Below, piece by piece: positions 23,301 to 38,300 of a stretch of 64,000 nt of DNA. The translations under genes were made by a program, and so were the position numbers. The notes below the pieces were generated by a model. That model was not told the DNA's origin. It was given only the letters and a program-made list of their open reading frames with translations, and made no database searches. Within the stretch, counting starts at the first letter, position 1. Each line of letters begins with the position of its first letter. The stretch lies in assembly GCA_048013815.1 (NCBI GenBank), contig CM106586.1, positions 22,630,001-22,694,000 of the forward strand, written 5' to 3'. Origin of the DNA: Setoptus koraiensis. Its lineage: Eukaryota; Arthropoda.

Positions 23301-26300
23301 CGACTGACAAACTGATCGGATCGGCGCCGGGCGAGCGCTCGGACTCAGCGCGACTTTGCAAGACTTTGGGCGACTTTGTCGGACTGTCTTATCTGTGTAA
23401 GTTTGACGCTGGCTACTGTCTGTTTTGATTTGGGGATATGGCGCGAATTCGGGCTGAATATCGGGCGAATTTCAAGCGGATTTTGCCGGATATCGCGTGA
23501 ATACTGGCCAATGAATCGCGTGCGAATGTCGCGCTGTGACGAAGCGATTCGTTGGGGCTCCTGCGAGAATTTGCGCGTTCAATCGGCAGTCGAATGTGCG
23601 ATTGGCTCACGTGAACTCGAGTGGCTCGGCGGCGCTGTTAGCGAGCCGACGATGCAAGATGATATAAGTCAATTAGCAGGCGCTGGCGTGATTGCAAAAC
23701 AACTCTCGCTGGCAGTGTGACGAGCTTTGGAGCCACTAATTGCAGGTGAGGAGAGAGCGCTTGTGTGTAGAGTGCTGAAAGTGATATTTATATCGCAGAT
23801 CGCAGACCGCAGACGAGTAAGGCACCGCCACAGGTCCAATTAATCCCATCGGCAATAATCTGAGCCGCGGTGGCAGCAGCTCGCCGCGGCAGCAACTCGC
23901 AATCGTTTCTCGAGGCTCACGGCAGCCCGAAACGATGGCAGCAAAATGATGAAAATCTCAGATAAGAGCACAGCGTTTCGATTAGCAGATTATCGCCGCC
24001 GTCACTCGGCTTCGGCTCTGCGCGCGGATGTCCCAGCCGAAGCAGCCGAGCCAGCCGAAGCCGAGCAGCCGAAGCCGAGCAGTCGATACAGCGAACCGAC
24101 AATTATCCGTGCAGCGACAGCAACAGGTTGCATAGCCAATCATGAGAGCGTTGGGCCGGCGTGCAAGCCCAACAACTCGACAGCCCGTCAACTCAAACGA
24201 GCTCAAACGATATCGTCATTAATTAAGTCGCGCCGCTCGCAATCAAATGTTACATAATGTGACAGCCGTCGCATTGCAGCTATCGCATGCTCGCCGAACG
24301 CACAGCCGAATATCCGTCTAAAAGCACAAATATTGGCGTGGCGACACTGCAGCTCACGAAGGCGGCCGTGCATTGCCCGTATCACAAGTTGAGCGGATGT
24401 GCTCATTTATACCTGTATCTGTAAACTTGTTGCATCACGACGAACCGGCAAAAGAAGATTCGCTCGTTGTCGCTGGCAAACTCGCAAACTTCTTCCCGAA
24501 TCGCGAATCGCGACCCACACTCAATACGACCAACACACTCGATGGGATGACACACTCGATATGATGGGACCAATTATCGTAATTGCAAATCGTCGTTAGT
24601 TGCCGCTGCACGACTCGACGATATCACCAACAAACTCGATATCGCTACCAAACTCGATATCGCTAACAAACTCGATGTCGCCAAATTCGATGTCGCGGAG
24701 CGGATTGTCACGACAGCGACGTATCGCCAATTATATATTATAAATTTGTGATTGGCGATACCCGAATTGTGACACTTTCACAATTAACTATTCGCAATCA
24801 ACTATTCGCAATCAACTATTCGCAATCAACTATTCACAAATGGCGATTTGCAGCGCATTGGCTGACCGCATCGGGTCAGCTGATGAGGGCTGGCATCGTA
24901 TCACAAGTCAGAGATATGATATCAGCGATGCGATATCAGCGATAATATCACAGTGATATGAGCGCAATGGTGATCGACTCGAGCAATATGATAATTTAAC
25001 ATTTGTACCATTGGTAACTTACCAATGGCGAGTTCATTTCGAGTGGAGCTCACCTTGACGAATGTGCCCGCAGCACGCACAAGCGAGAGATCGGGCCAAC
25101 ATTGTGACAGGTTGCCGGCGACTGAATTTATATCATTCATTCATCATTACATAATATATATACGTTACATAATATATATACATTACATAATATATATATT
25201 TGTTCGGCGCGGATAAACTCATGCTAGTCGCAACGCATCACATGTCGGCTTGTGTGTTGGCTCTCAATCCGCAGAGCTGTTGGTGGCACTCGGCGGACCA
25301 ATTAGTCGCCCATTGATTTATACTGTATCTCGTCTGATTTTGCTTGCGATGCCAGCCGAGATAATGGCTGCTTCTGGAGCCTTTCGGAGCCCTCTGGAAG
25401 CTGCCACCGAGCGCCACCGAGCGCCACCGAGCGCCACAAATAATGGCGATGAGCGAATAGCGATAAACAAACTGCCGTGATGACATTGGTGGCGCATGCG
25501 GCGACGTTTCGATCATCGTTTGCGACTCGAATCACATTACATCACATTATGTCACATGATAGAAGGCGATTGGCTGCCTTGTTTGTCATCTCGCTTGTCG
25601 ATTCATCGCCAGCCAGCAAGCCGTTCTGTTTTGCAGTTTGCGATCTGCGCTCTCATCCAAACAGAACGGAACGCAACGCAACTCAATAGACGAGACGCGA
25701 GCTAGCGAGCGAACAGGAATTATACAAACTAATTAATATATAATTAATTGGTTTGTGCGTCTGTCTGTTCGCTCGTTCGCTTGTGGTTGCCGAACTGTCG
25801 CGCTGTCGAGCTGTCGAGATTCTGAGATTTCGAGCTGTCGAGATTCTGAGATTTCGAGCTTTCGGGATCGCGGAATGGCGAGCCGAGCGCAAGGGTCACT
25901 CGGCCCGCATAGGCTGATCGAGCCGGCTTCGATTAGCGACTATTGCAACACAACCGGCGACAAACAGCCAGCCAGCCAGCAATTGGCAATTATTTAATGT
26001 ACGAATGCATTAATTAGTGGCTGCTTCAGTTCAGCTAAGGCTGGCTGTTACGCAATGCCGGCTGTTTGTCTTACAAGCTGTTTGTGAGAAGACGATAATA
26101 ATTGTCTCTGCGTCTCGTTAACAGTATTGGGCTTGTCGCAACGCGCGCACACTGCAATCGTGTCAATCTAGCGATCACACAACACTAATCACCAAATTGC
26201 GTTTCAAACGCTAATTAGTCAAATTATGTTAATTGTCGTAATGCTGTATATTATGCCATTTGGCGGCAACTATTTCGCTATTTCTCGATTTCGCTATTTC

Positions 26301-29300
26301 GCTATTTCGCTATTTGTTTTGTGTGGTTTGTCTGACTTACCTGTGCTATTGTTGTGCGAGTAGTTTTCGTTTGTTTTGTCGTTTTTTTTTTCGCTCAAAA
26401 TGTGTGGCTAGCAATGTGTGTGTTTGACATTGCGCTAGTTTTTGTCTGCCTCTCTCCAAAGATTCCTCCAAAGATTTTTCCAAAGATGCGCTGACAACAA
26501 GCCAATGCGACAACCGATTCGATCGCTGATTTGATAAGCGATTTTATAAGCGTTGCGGTGAGCGATTCGATGAGCAATTTGAATTAATTAATTGTCAGTC
26601 GTTTGACAAGCGATGATTTAAATTGGTTGTTCGTGTGAATAATAGTTGTGATCTTGAGAGATTGCTTGTCATGGTTTATTTGTATTTTTGCCAGTCTATT
26701 GACACTTGCTGCTGCTATTGGACTGAAAACAGCAACTGACTTGTTAAATCTTGTGCAAAATATGCGTCGAAAATATCCGCCACAGTCTATAAAAGCTAAA
26801 TAGTTGCCAGCGACAAGTGGTGATACTCGCATAGTTGTGACGTTTATATATATAATAGGTGTGTTTATGTTTTTAAGGTGTATAGTGGCAAATCTCTGGC
26901 GAACGCTTTCGCACGCACTGATTTAACCCGTGAATTGTGTGCAACCTGTGGAATTAGTTACCTGTGTGTGTTTATCTGCACAGGTATATGTAGATGTTTG
27001 TTTGTTTGTTTGCACGTTCAGTCATTTTTCATTTGCCAGCCGCCACCGACGCGATTTAACCGGTGTTATATTCAAATTAGCAACCAACTTGCAATTACTG
27101 GCTATAGGTAATATCTATAGGTAATTGATGATGCTGACTCAATCACAACAGGTTAATTACATATCATATCGCACCGCCGCACATGATATCGTTGTGCGAT
27201 ATCGCTGTGCGATATTGATTGCTTATTATGGCTCACCAGCGCTCACCGGCTCTCGCCGGTTCTCACCAGCCGAATGGGCGCACCAACAGCAACAACAACA
27301 ACAGCCACAACAACAGCAACAACAACAGCAACAACAACAGCAACAACAGCAACAACAGCAACAACAGCAACAACAGCGACAGCAACAGCAACAACAACGG
27401 CGACGACGATGATTAATTTGCTATTATATTAATATTAATATTGATTGCAATAATCTCTCTGGTCTGACACTTTGTGAGACTGGCTGGCGGCGGCGGCGGC
27501 GACCAACCAATAATTATTAGTTTCGTCAACTGGCGCCCGTCGAGCTGGCGCTGCGACTCCTGGCGGCGACGGTGTCGTCACATTTGCGACTGTCCGACGT
27601 CATCGCGCATTATCCGCCACTTGTTGTCTATTAACTCGATGGTATTAAGGCCTGGCGAGAGCCCCTCTACACACACACACACTTACGTACGCGCATTGTG
27701 GCGCCGTTGATATCGGAATATATCTTACATATCGTCGTCGTTTACCTGAGCTCGCTGCGAGCACAGGTAAATGACGACAGGTGAAGAGGTGGCCAAGTGG
27801 CACAAAATTACACAGCCAGCGCAACACACAGTCACTGTTGAACAGTGCCGCTAAATGTGCCAATTGCTGCAAATGTGATGCCTCGTGAGATCGCATGCCA
27901 CTTGGCAAGCCACCGCTCACCTGTGCGCGTTGTGAGCCATTGTTTTTCGCCATCGGGCACTTGAGTTAACGACGACGACACTCACAACCATACAGTTTCA
28001 ATGTCACGCTGATTGGTGCGATTGCGCCATGTTGTTGTTGTTGTTGTTGTCGTCGTTGTTGTTGTTGTTTGGCACTTGAACCTGTTGACAACTGTCGCCG
28101 ACAATTGCATAATTAGCCGTGGCACACCAACCACAACAAACAAACCAAACCAACAAACAACAACAGCAACGCTGGCGTGACCTTCACACAAACAGTAAGC
28201 CACAACAGCGAGCCCTCGAGCAGGAAAGGTCGCGCCAACGCTCGCACGCTTGACCCCTCGTCGGGGACTCGCCCGCGAGCCGGGCGGCCCCGCCGGGACC
28301 CGTCCGGCCTAGACGCTCTCGCCCTAGACGAGCTCGCCTCGGGGGCTCACCTTGCGGCACACCGCCTGACCCGGCCTCGCAGTATATGATACGGTCGCTT
28401 CACAAATAATAACATTACTGTGATACTGTCGCTGGTGTTATGTAGGCATTGTTTTCGAGTCGCTTGACTCAAGCGAATTCGTTCGAATGACTCAAGCGAA
28501 TTCGTTCGAATGACAGTGGTCAGTGGCCGTCGTCGGGCCGGCGCCGTTCGCGCGATCGGGCGCCCGCTAGCCGCCGGCCGCTTGTGACCCACAGCTTGTG
28601 AGGCTACGAAAAATGGCGTGTCGTTGGCGGCGCAAACTTGCCAAAGTTTGTGCAAAGTGCCATTTTGTTGCGTCGGTCCGACCGAATTGCCAGCCAACCG
28701 GCCACTACTTTCCATTGGCAGTCTATATTTATCTCTCGTTGGCATCTCTCGGTGGCGTGTCTCGTCTCTCGTCGGCTGGTTGGCGTGGCTCATTAGCAGC
28801 GAGCTGCCATTGGCAGCGCAGCCTAACAAGGCCACATGAGAGATAAAAGATAAAAAGGGTGAAAGACGAAGCTTCGAAACGATCAAGCCAGAAGATAGAG
28901 CCAGAAATCAGCGAGCGGCGCGAAAGCGGAGCCAAGCAAATGAATAAATTATCGTTTATCGCGCGCTAAACGATAATTTAATACTCGCTTTTAATGCTCG
29001 CCTGCCTCGTTGGCTGCTGCCTCGTTGGCTCGCTCGTAGGCTCGTCGGCTCGTCGGCGCGTCGGATCGGGTTGGCCCCCCGCTGATGCGCCATCATCCGA
29101 TGATCATCGGCAATAAAATGGGCACACTCATTTTATCATTTTATCATTCCATCATTTTATTCGGCGGGCGTTCTCGTCGCTGAGTGCGGCGAACGCCGAG
29201 ACGTAACGGCTGCGAGATGTAACCTCGCCACTCGGCGTTGCATTGATGGCCGATGCGAGCTCGCCGAGCTCGCCGAGCGACGCCCGCTAAGTGGATGGAG

Positions 29301-32300
29301 CAGTCAAATTGAATGTTGTTGTGATTGCAAATCTCTTCATCTTCCGCTTGGGGCTCTGGCAGCTCTCGTAGCGCTCGCAGGCTGGTGAGCGCGCCGACGT
29401 GAGCCGGTTGCTTTCGCTTGTTCGCATTATCATTGTTGGCATTATCACTGTTGGCATTATCACTGTCGGTCTGCTCACAGTTTGCGACTCGCAACAACGC
29501 CAATGCCAACAGCAACAACGACAACAGCAACAACGACAACAGCAACAACGACAACAGCAACAACGACAACAGCAACAACGACAACAGCAACAACGATAAT
29601 AGCAATAACGATAATAGCAATAATGACAGCAATAGAGCCAATAATAGCAACAAGTGCTGACACGCGAAAAGATGCTCGAACCGCCGCGATGATGATGATG
29701 ATTTGCAACAACAACCTGTGGCGAATAACGGTCTTCGGTTGCTATTAGTGGCATTATCGCCGTTGTTGTTGTTGCTGTTGTTGCCGTTGTTGTTGGTGTT
29801 GTTGCCGTTGTTGCTATTGTTGTGTCGGCGTGCCAGTTGTCTTATTGGAGTCTTGTTCACTTGTGTGGCTGCCAGACTCGCTCAAATAAGTTAATACTTT
29901 TATATTGTTAGTGTGCCCATTATTGCAATCAATGCACAGTGTGCATCCGTTGGCAAGCCCAATCATTGTGTCTAATGATAAGGCAAAGTGTTTGATGCAA
30001 AGTCAATAAAACATCATCAACAAAACATCAAACACAACGCAGCTCAAGTTACGCGACAAGAACGCTACGCGCCTCGAAGCCTTTCAAAGAGACTCTTTCA
30101 AAGAGACTCTTTCGAAGAGACTCTTTGTTTTCTTTTGAATTTGTTTCTTCGCCACTGCACTTTGCTCAACTCTCACTCACCTGTTTCGCCTGTTTCGCTC
30201 GTGAGCATTGCTTGTGGCTTTGGCTTGTGGCTTTGGCTTGTGGCATTAGCTTGTGGCATTAGCTTGTGGCATTAGCTTGTGGCACGAGATTCGCGCGAGA
30301 TTCGCACGAGATTCGCACGAGATTTGTATGGGATTTGTGCGAATTGCGGTTTGTGTGCGAGAAAGAGCACAGAGAGATGTGCCAAGTATCGACTTAAAAG
30401 TATCGAGTGGCAAAAAGTTGGTAGCAACCGCCGCTAACTGTGCACACAATGCTTGCTGGCCGGAAATAGCTCTGGCACAGATCAACGCTGGCACAGATCA
30501 GCTCTGGCACAGAGGCTGTGGGGCCCAGAGTGCGAGCGTTACAGGTGAGCTGAGCGCTGTCTGTTGGTGGTCGCGCCGGTCAGCACGCTGTTACATGTTA
30601 CATATACGCTGCTATATGTTGCATATACGCTGCTATATGTTGCATATATGCTATTATATGTTGTATGCATGGCCAACAACACTGGCCAACTGGCCAATCG
30701 AGCCAAGCGGCCGAATGAGCAGCTCAGGTGAGCGTCACAGAGGCACTGACACTTGTGAGATTTATATTATCACACTAATGATTATTTGTTGACGCTCGCT
30801 CACACACACTCCAAACTGCCAGCCAACTCTGCTCTGCGCTCACCTGCGCTCACCTGTGCTCACCTGAGCTTCTCTGGCCCGCATTCGATGGTCACTCATT
30901 TCTAGGATGGTCACTCGTTGCTAGTTCACATATTTCATGGTCACATACATTGGAGTTGGCGTCAACTTGCAAGTTGACGCCAATTGTAACGGCCACACGC
31001 ACGCACCCGCACACGCTCACCTGGCGAACGCTTGTGGCCCTCTCGTGGCTGTTTCTCATAGCTGCTGCTTACGGCTTCTTATAGCTGTACCGGTAATATT
31101 CTTCTTATAGCTCATAGCTGCAACGACGATAGAGCACGCGATCGCTTGACCGTTGCTGTTGCGCACACCACACTGCATGCGACAATGACCAACCCCGCAT
31201 ATTGTGCTGCGCAACTTGTGCTGTGCAATCTGTGCCGCCACTTCCGGTGCCCACTTGCTGACAAAAGTGGGCAAAGCGTGCAAAGTGCGCGCCAGTCAGC
31301 CGTTCAGTCTGCATGCTGGACAGTTGGCATTGTCTCAGAGAGAAAGCGACAGCTCGTGCCAGTTCGAACCGACACCGAGTCTCTGGTCGAACGGATCGAA
31401 TCCCAATCGAATTCGAATAGTTCGAAATTCGAGTCGAATTTCGAATTCAAACAAGCAACGTGCCAACGGCGATTGACACATGTCCGGCACTCGGACTCTG
31501 TACCTGTGCCTATCGCGTGTATCATGGTCAGACATGACACTTGCATAGATATGGATAGAGATAAAAATAAAAATTATGAAAAAGTTGTGACGGCTCTCAG
31601 TGGGCAAGTGGCGCCATCTGCACACTTTGGCAAAAGAAAATTTTGAGAAATGACCACTGACAACTTGTGAGTCCGAATAGCGTGATGATTCAAACACTTT
31701 CAACTTTTATCTATGGGCTCAAACGACCAGTTGTAGCCCATGTGCAATGATGGATAAATAGATAAGAGTTGGACAGTAATGGACGCACGCACTGTCGGAC
31801 AGGTGAGCGGCGGACGGGCAAGCAGGCGGGCGGGCTCGTGAGCGGAATTAATGAGCGCTCGGGCGCTTCTTTCTGCGACTGTTCTGTCTGCGTTTGCGCG
31901 GTCCGTCGAATCGGCGGAATCGGACGGAATCGGCAGAATTGGACGGAATCGGATCGGATCAAATCAGATTAGATATAGCGTGTGCGGCAGATACGGCCAA
32001 CCTGTCGCGCTAATCATATTGCGCTGCTAAGTAAATACTGTTTGCCGAGTTGGCCGAATAGGCCCATTGGGCGTAATTGGCAGTAATTTATGTTGGTCAT
32101 TGTTGGCGTCGCTGGCCGCCGGTTGCGAGCGCAAGTTGCCATCAATCACTCGGGTGCGAGTTTGTGAGTTTGCGAGCTTTCGAGTTTGCGATTCTCGAGT
32201 TTGCGAGTTTCGAGTTCGCGAGCTCCGAATTCGCGAGCTTCGAACTCTCTCGCGAACGCTCGCAATTCGCGATGGCCAGGCTCACACAAACGGCCAATTT

Positions 32301-35300
32301 GGCAGTGCTATCATTATTAAAAGCGCCATTAAGGCAACAGGTGCTAGAATCGATCATTGCTGATGGGCGATTACTGGAAGGTGATTGCTGTTAGGTGATC
32401 ATTGATGGGCGATCGGCGCGAGCTTTGGCCGCGCGATTCGTTGCCAATTCGAGAGCCAGCAGCTCGACGAGCTGTTGTCCGCCGCACGCGGACGGGCGCA
32501 TCCCGAGCGGCGGCATTAAATCAGGTCGCTGTTCGTCGGGTTACCGTTAGCGGAGACCGTTATGTGTCGCCCACTTGTCGCCTTGTTGCTCTGTCCATTG
32601 AATGCTATTGCGGCCAGTGTGTCCGCGGCGGCCGGCGCCGCCGATGCCCGCCGGTCCGGCTACAACAGCAATAATAACAGCAATAATATAAACACACTAT
32701 TATTCCACTGAATCAATTATATATGTCGGCCCGGTTAGTGTCACTGTGAATGACGCAATCAGTCCACTTTGCTCTCACAGCTGCACTCACTCTCTCATTG
32801 CCCACTGACCACTCATGGCGTCGTTGCGTCATGGCGTCGTTGCGTCATTGTGTCGTTGCGTCATTGTGTCGTTACGTCATGCGCGTTGTAAGTGAGAGAG
32901 TGAGCCAACCAGATCAGACAGCGACAACCTGTCAGCCTGACAGTGTCAGGCCGCTAACAGGCTCAAAGGGCCAGCCAACGAGTGGAGTGGACGCAAGCAA
33001 AGTAGCGAAGGTTCCCGCAGGAACTGGACACTTTAGCCGCTCACCTGTCACTCGCCACCACTGACAGCTCTGACAGCCAACTGATCAGCTGGCCTGGTGG
33101 TCAGCTGGTGCAAGCGCTGCGCGCACAGTGCGCAGCGCTGTCTTGGTATCGGTCGGCCTGTTGCGAGCGTTGTGACCAGCCTGCGAGCGGCACAGCCTGC
33201 GCGTATTATGACACAATCTGCGCAATTTGTGACACAAGAGGCACTTTATGGGCTTATTTGCATAAGTAAACAACCGGTGACACAGCTGACGTGAGCTGCG
33301 TCACTCTCGCGTCACTTAATGGCGCCACTCGGGCCATTGCGGCCATTTCGGCCATTTAATTCGCCGGCTTGCCGCTGGTTTGTTTGCGCTGGCACTGCCC
33401 GAACCGCGGCTGGCGGCCGAACCGCAACTGCCGGCCATTTGCTGTCGCTCTCAGCCGGCCGGTTGCTGTCGCTGTCGGGCGGCCGGCCAGACGGCAGGTC
33501 GGGCCGAGCCTCGGGCTGCCAACGCCGTGTCACTGTTGCGCTTGTTTGCTCATCCCGGCCCGCCAACGAAACCATCTCACCTGTGGATTTTGAGTGCCTT
33601 GATTCACAGCTGATTCGTCACACACAAACGGACAAACAGTGAACACACACTGGACAGTCACTTGTGGCTAGTTTGCATAATGGCAAGCCGATTAGCCAGT
33701 GCATGGCATTAAATCTGTTGCGTCAGAGCGGCCGCGGTTCGAGTGTTGCAATCGAGTGAATTCGAGGTGAATTCGCAGCGAATTCGCCCAGTCAAGTGAG
33801 CGACTGGCCGCACACGAACGGGCCGCTCGTTGACGGCTCACAACAAGTTGTCAGCTGTCCGGAACTGCCCGAGCGGGTTATCCCGAGCGGGCCGTCCCGT
33901 CGGCGGCAATATAGTCGGCGACCGGGTATGACGGCCCGCGATGGCGAGCGCCGGCAAAGGGTGCGATTTGGCCGTGCGAGTATGATTGACCGTTTAACGG
34001 CCACCAGTCGCCTGTTATGATGCGATTGGCCGAAATGATGAATCACGACCGAGTTGGGCTGCCCCTGTCGGGCCGTCCCGTCGGATGCGCGCTGCCGAAG
34101 CGTCAATATTGATTATGATTTATGGGACCGTCAGGTCGTTGTTTTGCGGCCGCTTTTTCGGGCCGTCGCCGTTCTGTGTGTGCGGCTCGGCGCGTCCCGG
34201 CACCGAGTTGCCGATCGCGTGAATCGGCCAGCGAGCGGCTCGGCGCGGGCGAGCGGCTTGTTGCGCGACTCGCTCGATTCGGGCCGGAGCTCGGTCGTGA
34301 ACGGGAACGCAGACGCCGGCTTCGACCGGCCACTTCTTTCTGGCCACTTGCCCGACTTGCCGACTATTCGCGCCGCCGTAAAACTTGTGCGGCCGAAGCG
34401 GCCGAGTGCGCGACTGAAGCAGCGCCTGTTGCCACCTCTACGCTGCCGGCCAGCCCTCCGAATTGCTTCGAATCTCGGGCTTCGAATGCTTCGAATCTCG
34501 GGCTTCGAATCTCGCAATTCGAATGGCGGGTTCCGAATGGCGCTTCCAAGTAGCCAGCGGCAGGCTCGTCCGCAGCGGCGAGCTAGACTGCGATTTTAAC
34601 TGCTCGCCAGGTTGCCGCTCGTCGGGCCGCTGCGAAATAAATAGCAAAAGCAATAATGTGAGAAGCGCCACCGGTTTAGTTGGCCAGTTAACGCGCCCGC
34701 CATTAAACGGCGCATCGCTCAAGAGCGTAATCCCGTCCATTTTGTATTCAGCCGTTTTATCCATTTGGCCATTTGTCTATTTCGGCCACTTGGGCCGTCC
34801 CGTCCAATTTGGCCGGCCGGCCGGCCATCTCCGCCAATTTGATCAGCTGTTGGCCAACATTCGCCTGGTGCCAGGGCCGGCGATGGGCGGCGTTGCATAT
34901 TTCGTATCATTATTATTATTGCATTATCGTCTAATATTATATAATAATAACAGCACTCATAACATTGGACGCACCACGATGACGGTCAGCCGCTTGCAGC
35001 ATGAAGCATGCACCACCGCCGACTGGTCACTCTATTTTCCCACGCATAATTCACCTGTTGGCGGCGCTGGCGAGCTCAAACTGCGCCACTTACCCACTAT
35101 TATAGTTATGTAATAATAAGTATAGCGCTGGCAAGCTGCTGCGCCGGATTAATGGCCGACCAGCCGACGCTGGTCATGATCGAATGCAGTGCGACCATTA
35201 TCATATTACCATCATATTTGCCAAAATCAATTTATTCAATTTATTGCCCGCCACCAGCGGCTACAAGTTGCCCAAATTGAGCCAAATTGAGCCAAGCGGC

Positions 35301-38300
35301 CGCACACTTAATACGAGCGCGGCGCCACTTAATTTATTGAATGACGATTATTATCGTTATCATCCAATTGCATTATCATTGTGTCCATTGGGCAATCTCG
35401 CCAACTCGCCCGGTGCCACTGCGGCCATTGCGACGATAAACTGCGCCGCTCCACTGACCGCCGAGCCATGAAACAAAACAATTCTTTCATATAATTTATA
35501 TGATGCAAACATAATTGTTGCCACTGGGCCTGATTCCCGTTTTTGCAGACTGGCCGCGCGCATCGGGCGCGTCGGGCTCGCCAGGCCGATGCGCGCAACC
35601 GGCGCCATCGACACAAACACCGATCCGCGAGACGGGCTCGATGCGAGTTCTGCCGCCTCGAACCGCCTCGAAGCCGCTCCGACATTCGAAAACATGCCTC
35701 GAATTTCGAGGATCGAAGTTCGAAACACGAAAGCGGCCGCTCCGGCGCAGGCGCGCTGCACGAAGTGGCCCTAGTGGCAACGACCGCGTCCCCCGAACTT
35801 CCGAATTCCACATTCGAGTTCGAATGCGACTTCGAACGCCGACGTTCGAATGCGAATTCGAACGCTCCCGGCAGCGAGAAGCTGGCCGACGTTCGAAGCG
35901 AGAGGCTGGCGCTCGGAGCGAGTGGCAAAGGCCAGCCGTCGTGCCGAACTCGTCGAATCGACGCCGGCCAACCGATTCGGGGCCGCTGTGCGAACGTGCA
36001 AAACGCACAGAAGCCGCGACGGGAAACACGCGCCAGTGAAGCCGAACGAGCGCCAATCCGGGCTCCTCTCTCTATACTCTTTGTGCTGTCGGGTGCTCGT
36101 TGGCTTCTTTCGGTCGCTCCGAAAATGCGCGCTTCCCACGCCGACAGCGACATTTTCGAGCACGCCGGCCGTCTGTTGCCACTTGTTGTCGTTGTTGTCG
36201 TTGTTGTCGTTGTTGTCGTTGTTGTCGGTGTTGTCGTTGATGTTGTTGTTGCCGCTTCACGGGTCGCGCGCATTGTTCATGTCGGCACTGCAACAGGTTG
36301 TCGGCGTTGCATGACACCGACATGAGCACGTTGCGCACCAGTGCAAACACAAACAAGCGCGCAAACGAACAAACAAACGACAACTAACGAGCAAACTAAT
36401 TAACTAAGACAGGCTAATTAAAAGCCGGCCCGTCAACGTTGTTGTGTCTTTGTTGTGCGTCTGCGCACATGCAATTGTTTGCTTTGTCGTCATCGTTGTC
36501 GTCGTTGTTGTTGTCGTCGTCGTCGTTGTTGTCGTTGCTGTTGTTGCCGTCCGTGGAGCCACTGCAATGTCTTGTTTGTTGCTGTTGTCTTTTGACAATG
36601 TGATTCTTTCTCTAGAGACTCGCCACAGAGATTGTCAAAATTGCTGATTCGCCGAAAGATTCCGTTGCGATCATCTGGCCCGATTGTTGGCTCACTCTCT
36701 GTCAGCCTGTGACAGCCAGCCCGTGACAGCCAGCCAACAGCTGACCGAGCGGCGATCAGTGACAGCCAAAACGTCACGCCGTCTTGCCGTGGCTGTCACC
36801 GGCTTCACAACTGAGCGAGTCAGCCGCGAGACGGGCCAGTTTCCGGTTGACGAGCGGCCAGTGGCGAACAATAACAATGTAACTTTATAAATATATAAGT
36901 AATTAGTGATATCCGATTCATTCGTGGCCGCACACTGCTTGGCATTATGCTATTATGGTATTAGTTAGCGATAGTAATGACTATCCGAAAATGATGATGA
37001 ATATCCGCGCGGCGCGGATATTCATCGCGCCGCGATGTTCGCCGCACCGCGCCAATGTCCGACGCCAAACGGGCAACATTATCCCCGACATTATCCCCGG
37101 CCAGCTGACTTGCGCTGTCCCGTGTCCGGCCGGGACAATATAAATATCCGCCAGTGGCTAGTGGTCAGTTTGCAGCCAGCAACGGGCGACGGCTGAACCG
37201 AAATTGGGTCACATACGGTGGCCATTGTTGGGCTCGCATCACGAGCTCATTATGCGCGCCTATCCAACGCAATCCGGCTAATTACCTTGTTATTGCATAA
37301 CTTTGAGCTGATGCCGATTTCGAGGTGCATGTTGCGTAATGGTGGCATGAAACGAAAGTCGCTCGGTGCGTTTGTTGCCGGCCGAACAGTCACAAGTTGT
37401 TGCCGCTGTTGCCGATGTTGTTGCTGTTGTTGTTGTTGCTGTTGTTGTTGTTGCCGTTGTTGTTGTTGCTGGCTGTCGGCCGACAGCCGATCAGATGGAG
37501 CCGATCTGATTGGATCAGATCAATTCTGTTGTCGGCTGACCAATGCGAACTGATCAAATCTGTGCGGCGCCACAAGCGACTGCCACCACAAGCGATGCCG
37601 TGCCGACACTTTGCATGATATCAAGACCAACTTGACCACTGCCAGGCCGACCGGCAAGGCGACCGGCAAGGCGACCGGCAAGGCGACTGGCGAGCCGAAT
37701 GTGAGCCAACAATCAGCAACGGCGAAGCCTACAATCATTGCTGCTGTCCGTGTTGCGACCTGGTGATGATGTAATTAACGGACAACAACAAAGGCAACAG
37801 CACAACTGGCGCTTGTTGTTGTTGTTGCAGTTGGCCGACATGAGACGCCAAGGCATGCAAAGGCGACCAAAGTGACCGGTCTTGCCAGGCATTGCGAAAG
37901 GCAGGCCGGTCGTTGGTTGTTGCGGGTTGTCGTTGCTGTTGCTGCTGTTGTTGCTGTTGTTGCTGCTGTTGCTGCTGTTGTTGTCGGTGTCGTTGGCACT
38001 TGTCGTTGCCGGTTGCAGCGGCCAACAAAAGCGCGCCACCAGGTATAAATATGCATCGCATGGGCACGATATATATACGACTCAAGACTCTCGAGCGAGC
38101 TCACCTGAGCGCTGCTTGTTGCTCCAAATTTGATTACGCAAGCGGCGGCGTCGCAACTCATTGTGTGTGTCCGTGCTACCGTTGTACGCGCCATTGTTGA
38201 CCGGCCCGTTGCTTGTGCCTGTTGCTTGTTGCTTGTGGCGGCCGGGCATGGCCCTGGGGCCGACAAATGTTGCGACCATTGTTGTCGCTGCTACTGCCGC

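Noticed and set aside
29144-29860. - strand frame with a long Leu/Ser run resembling a membrane protein
   Set aside because: The run is the 15-bp caacaacgacaacag satellite read backwards; flanks are low-complexity.
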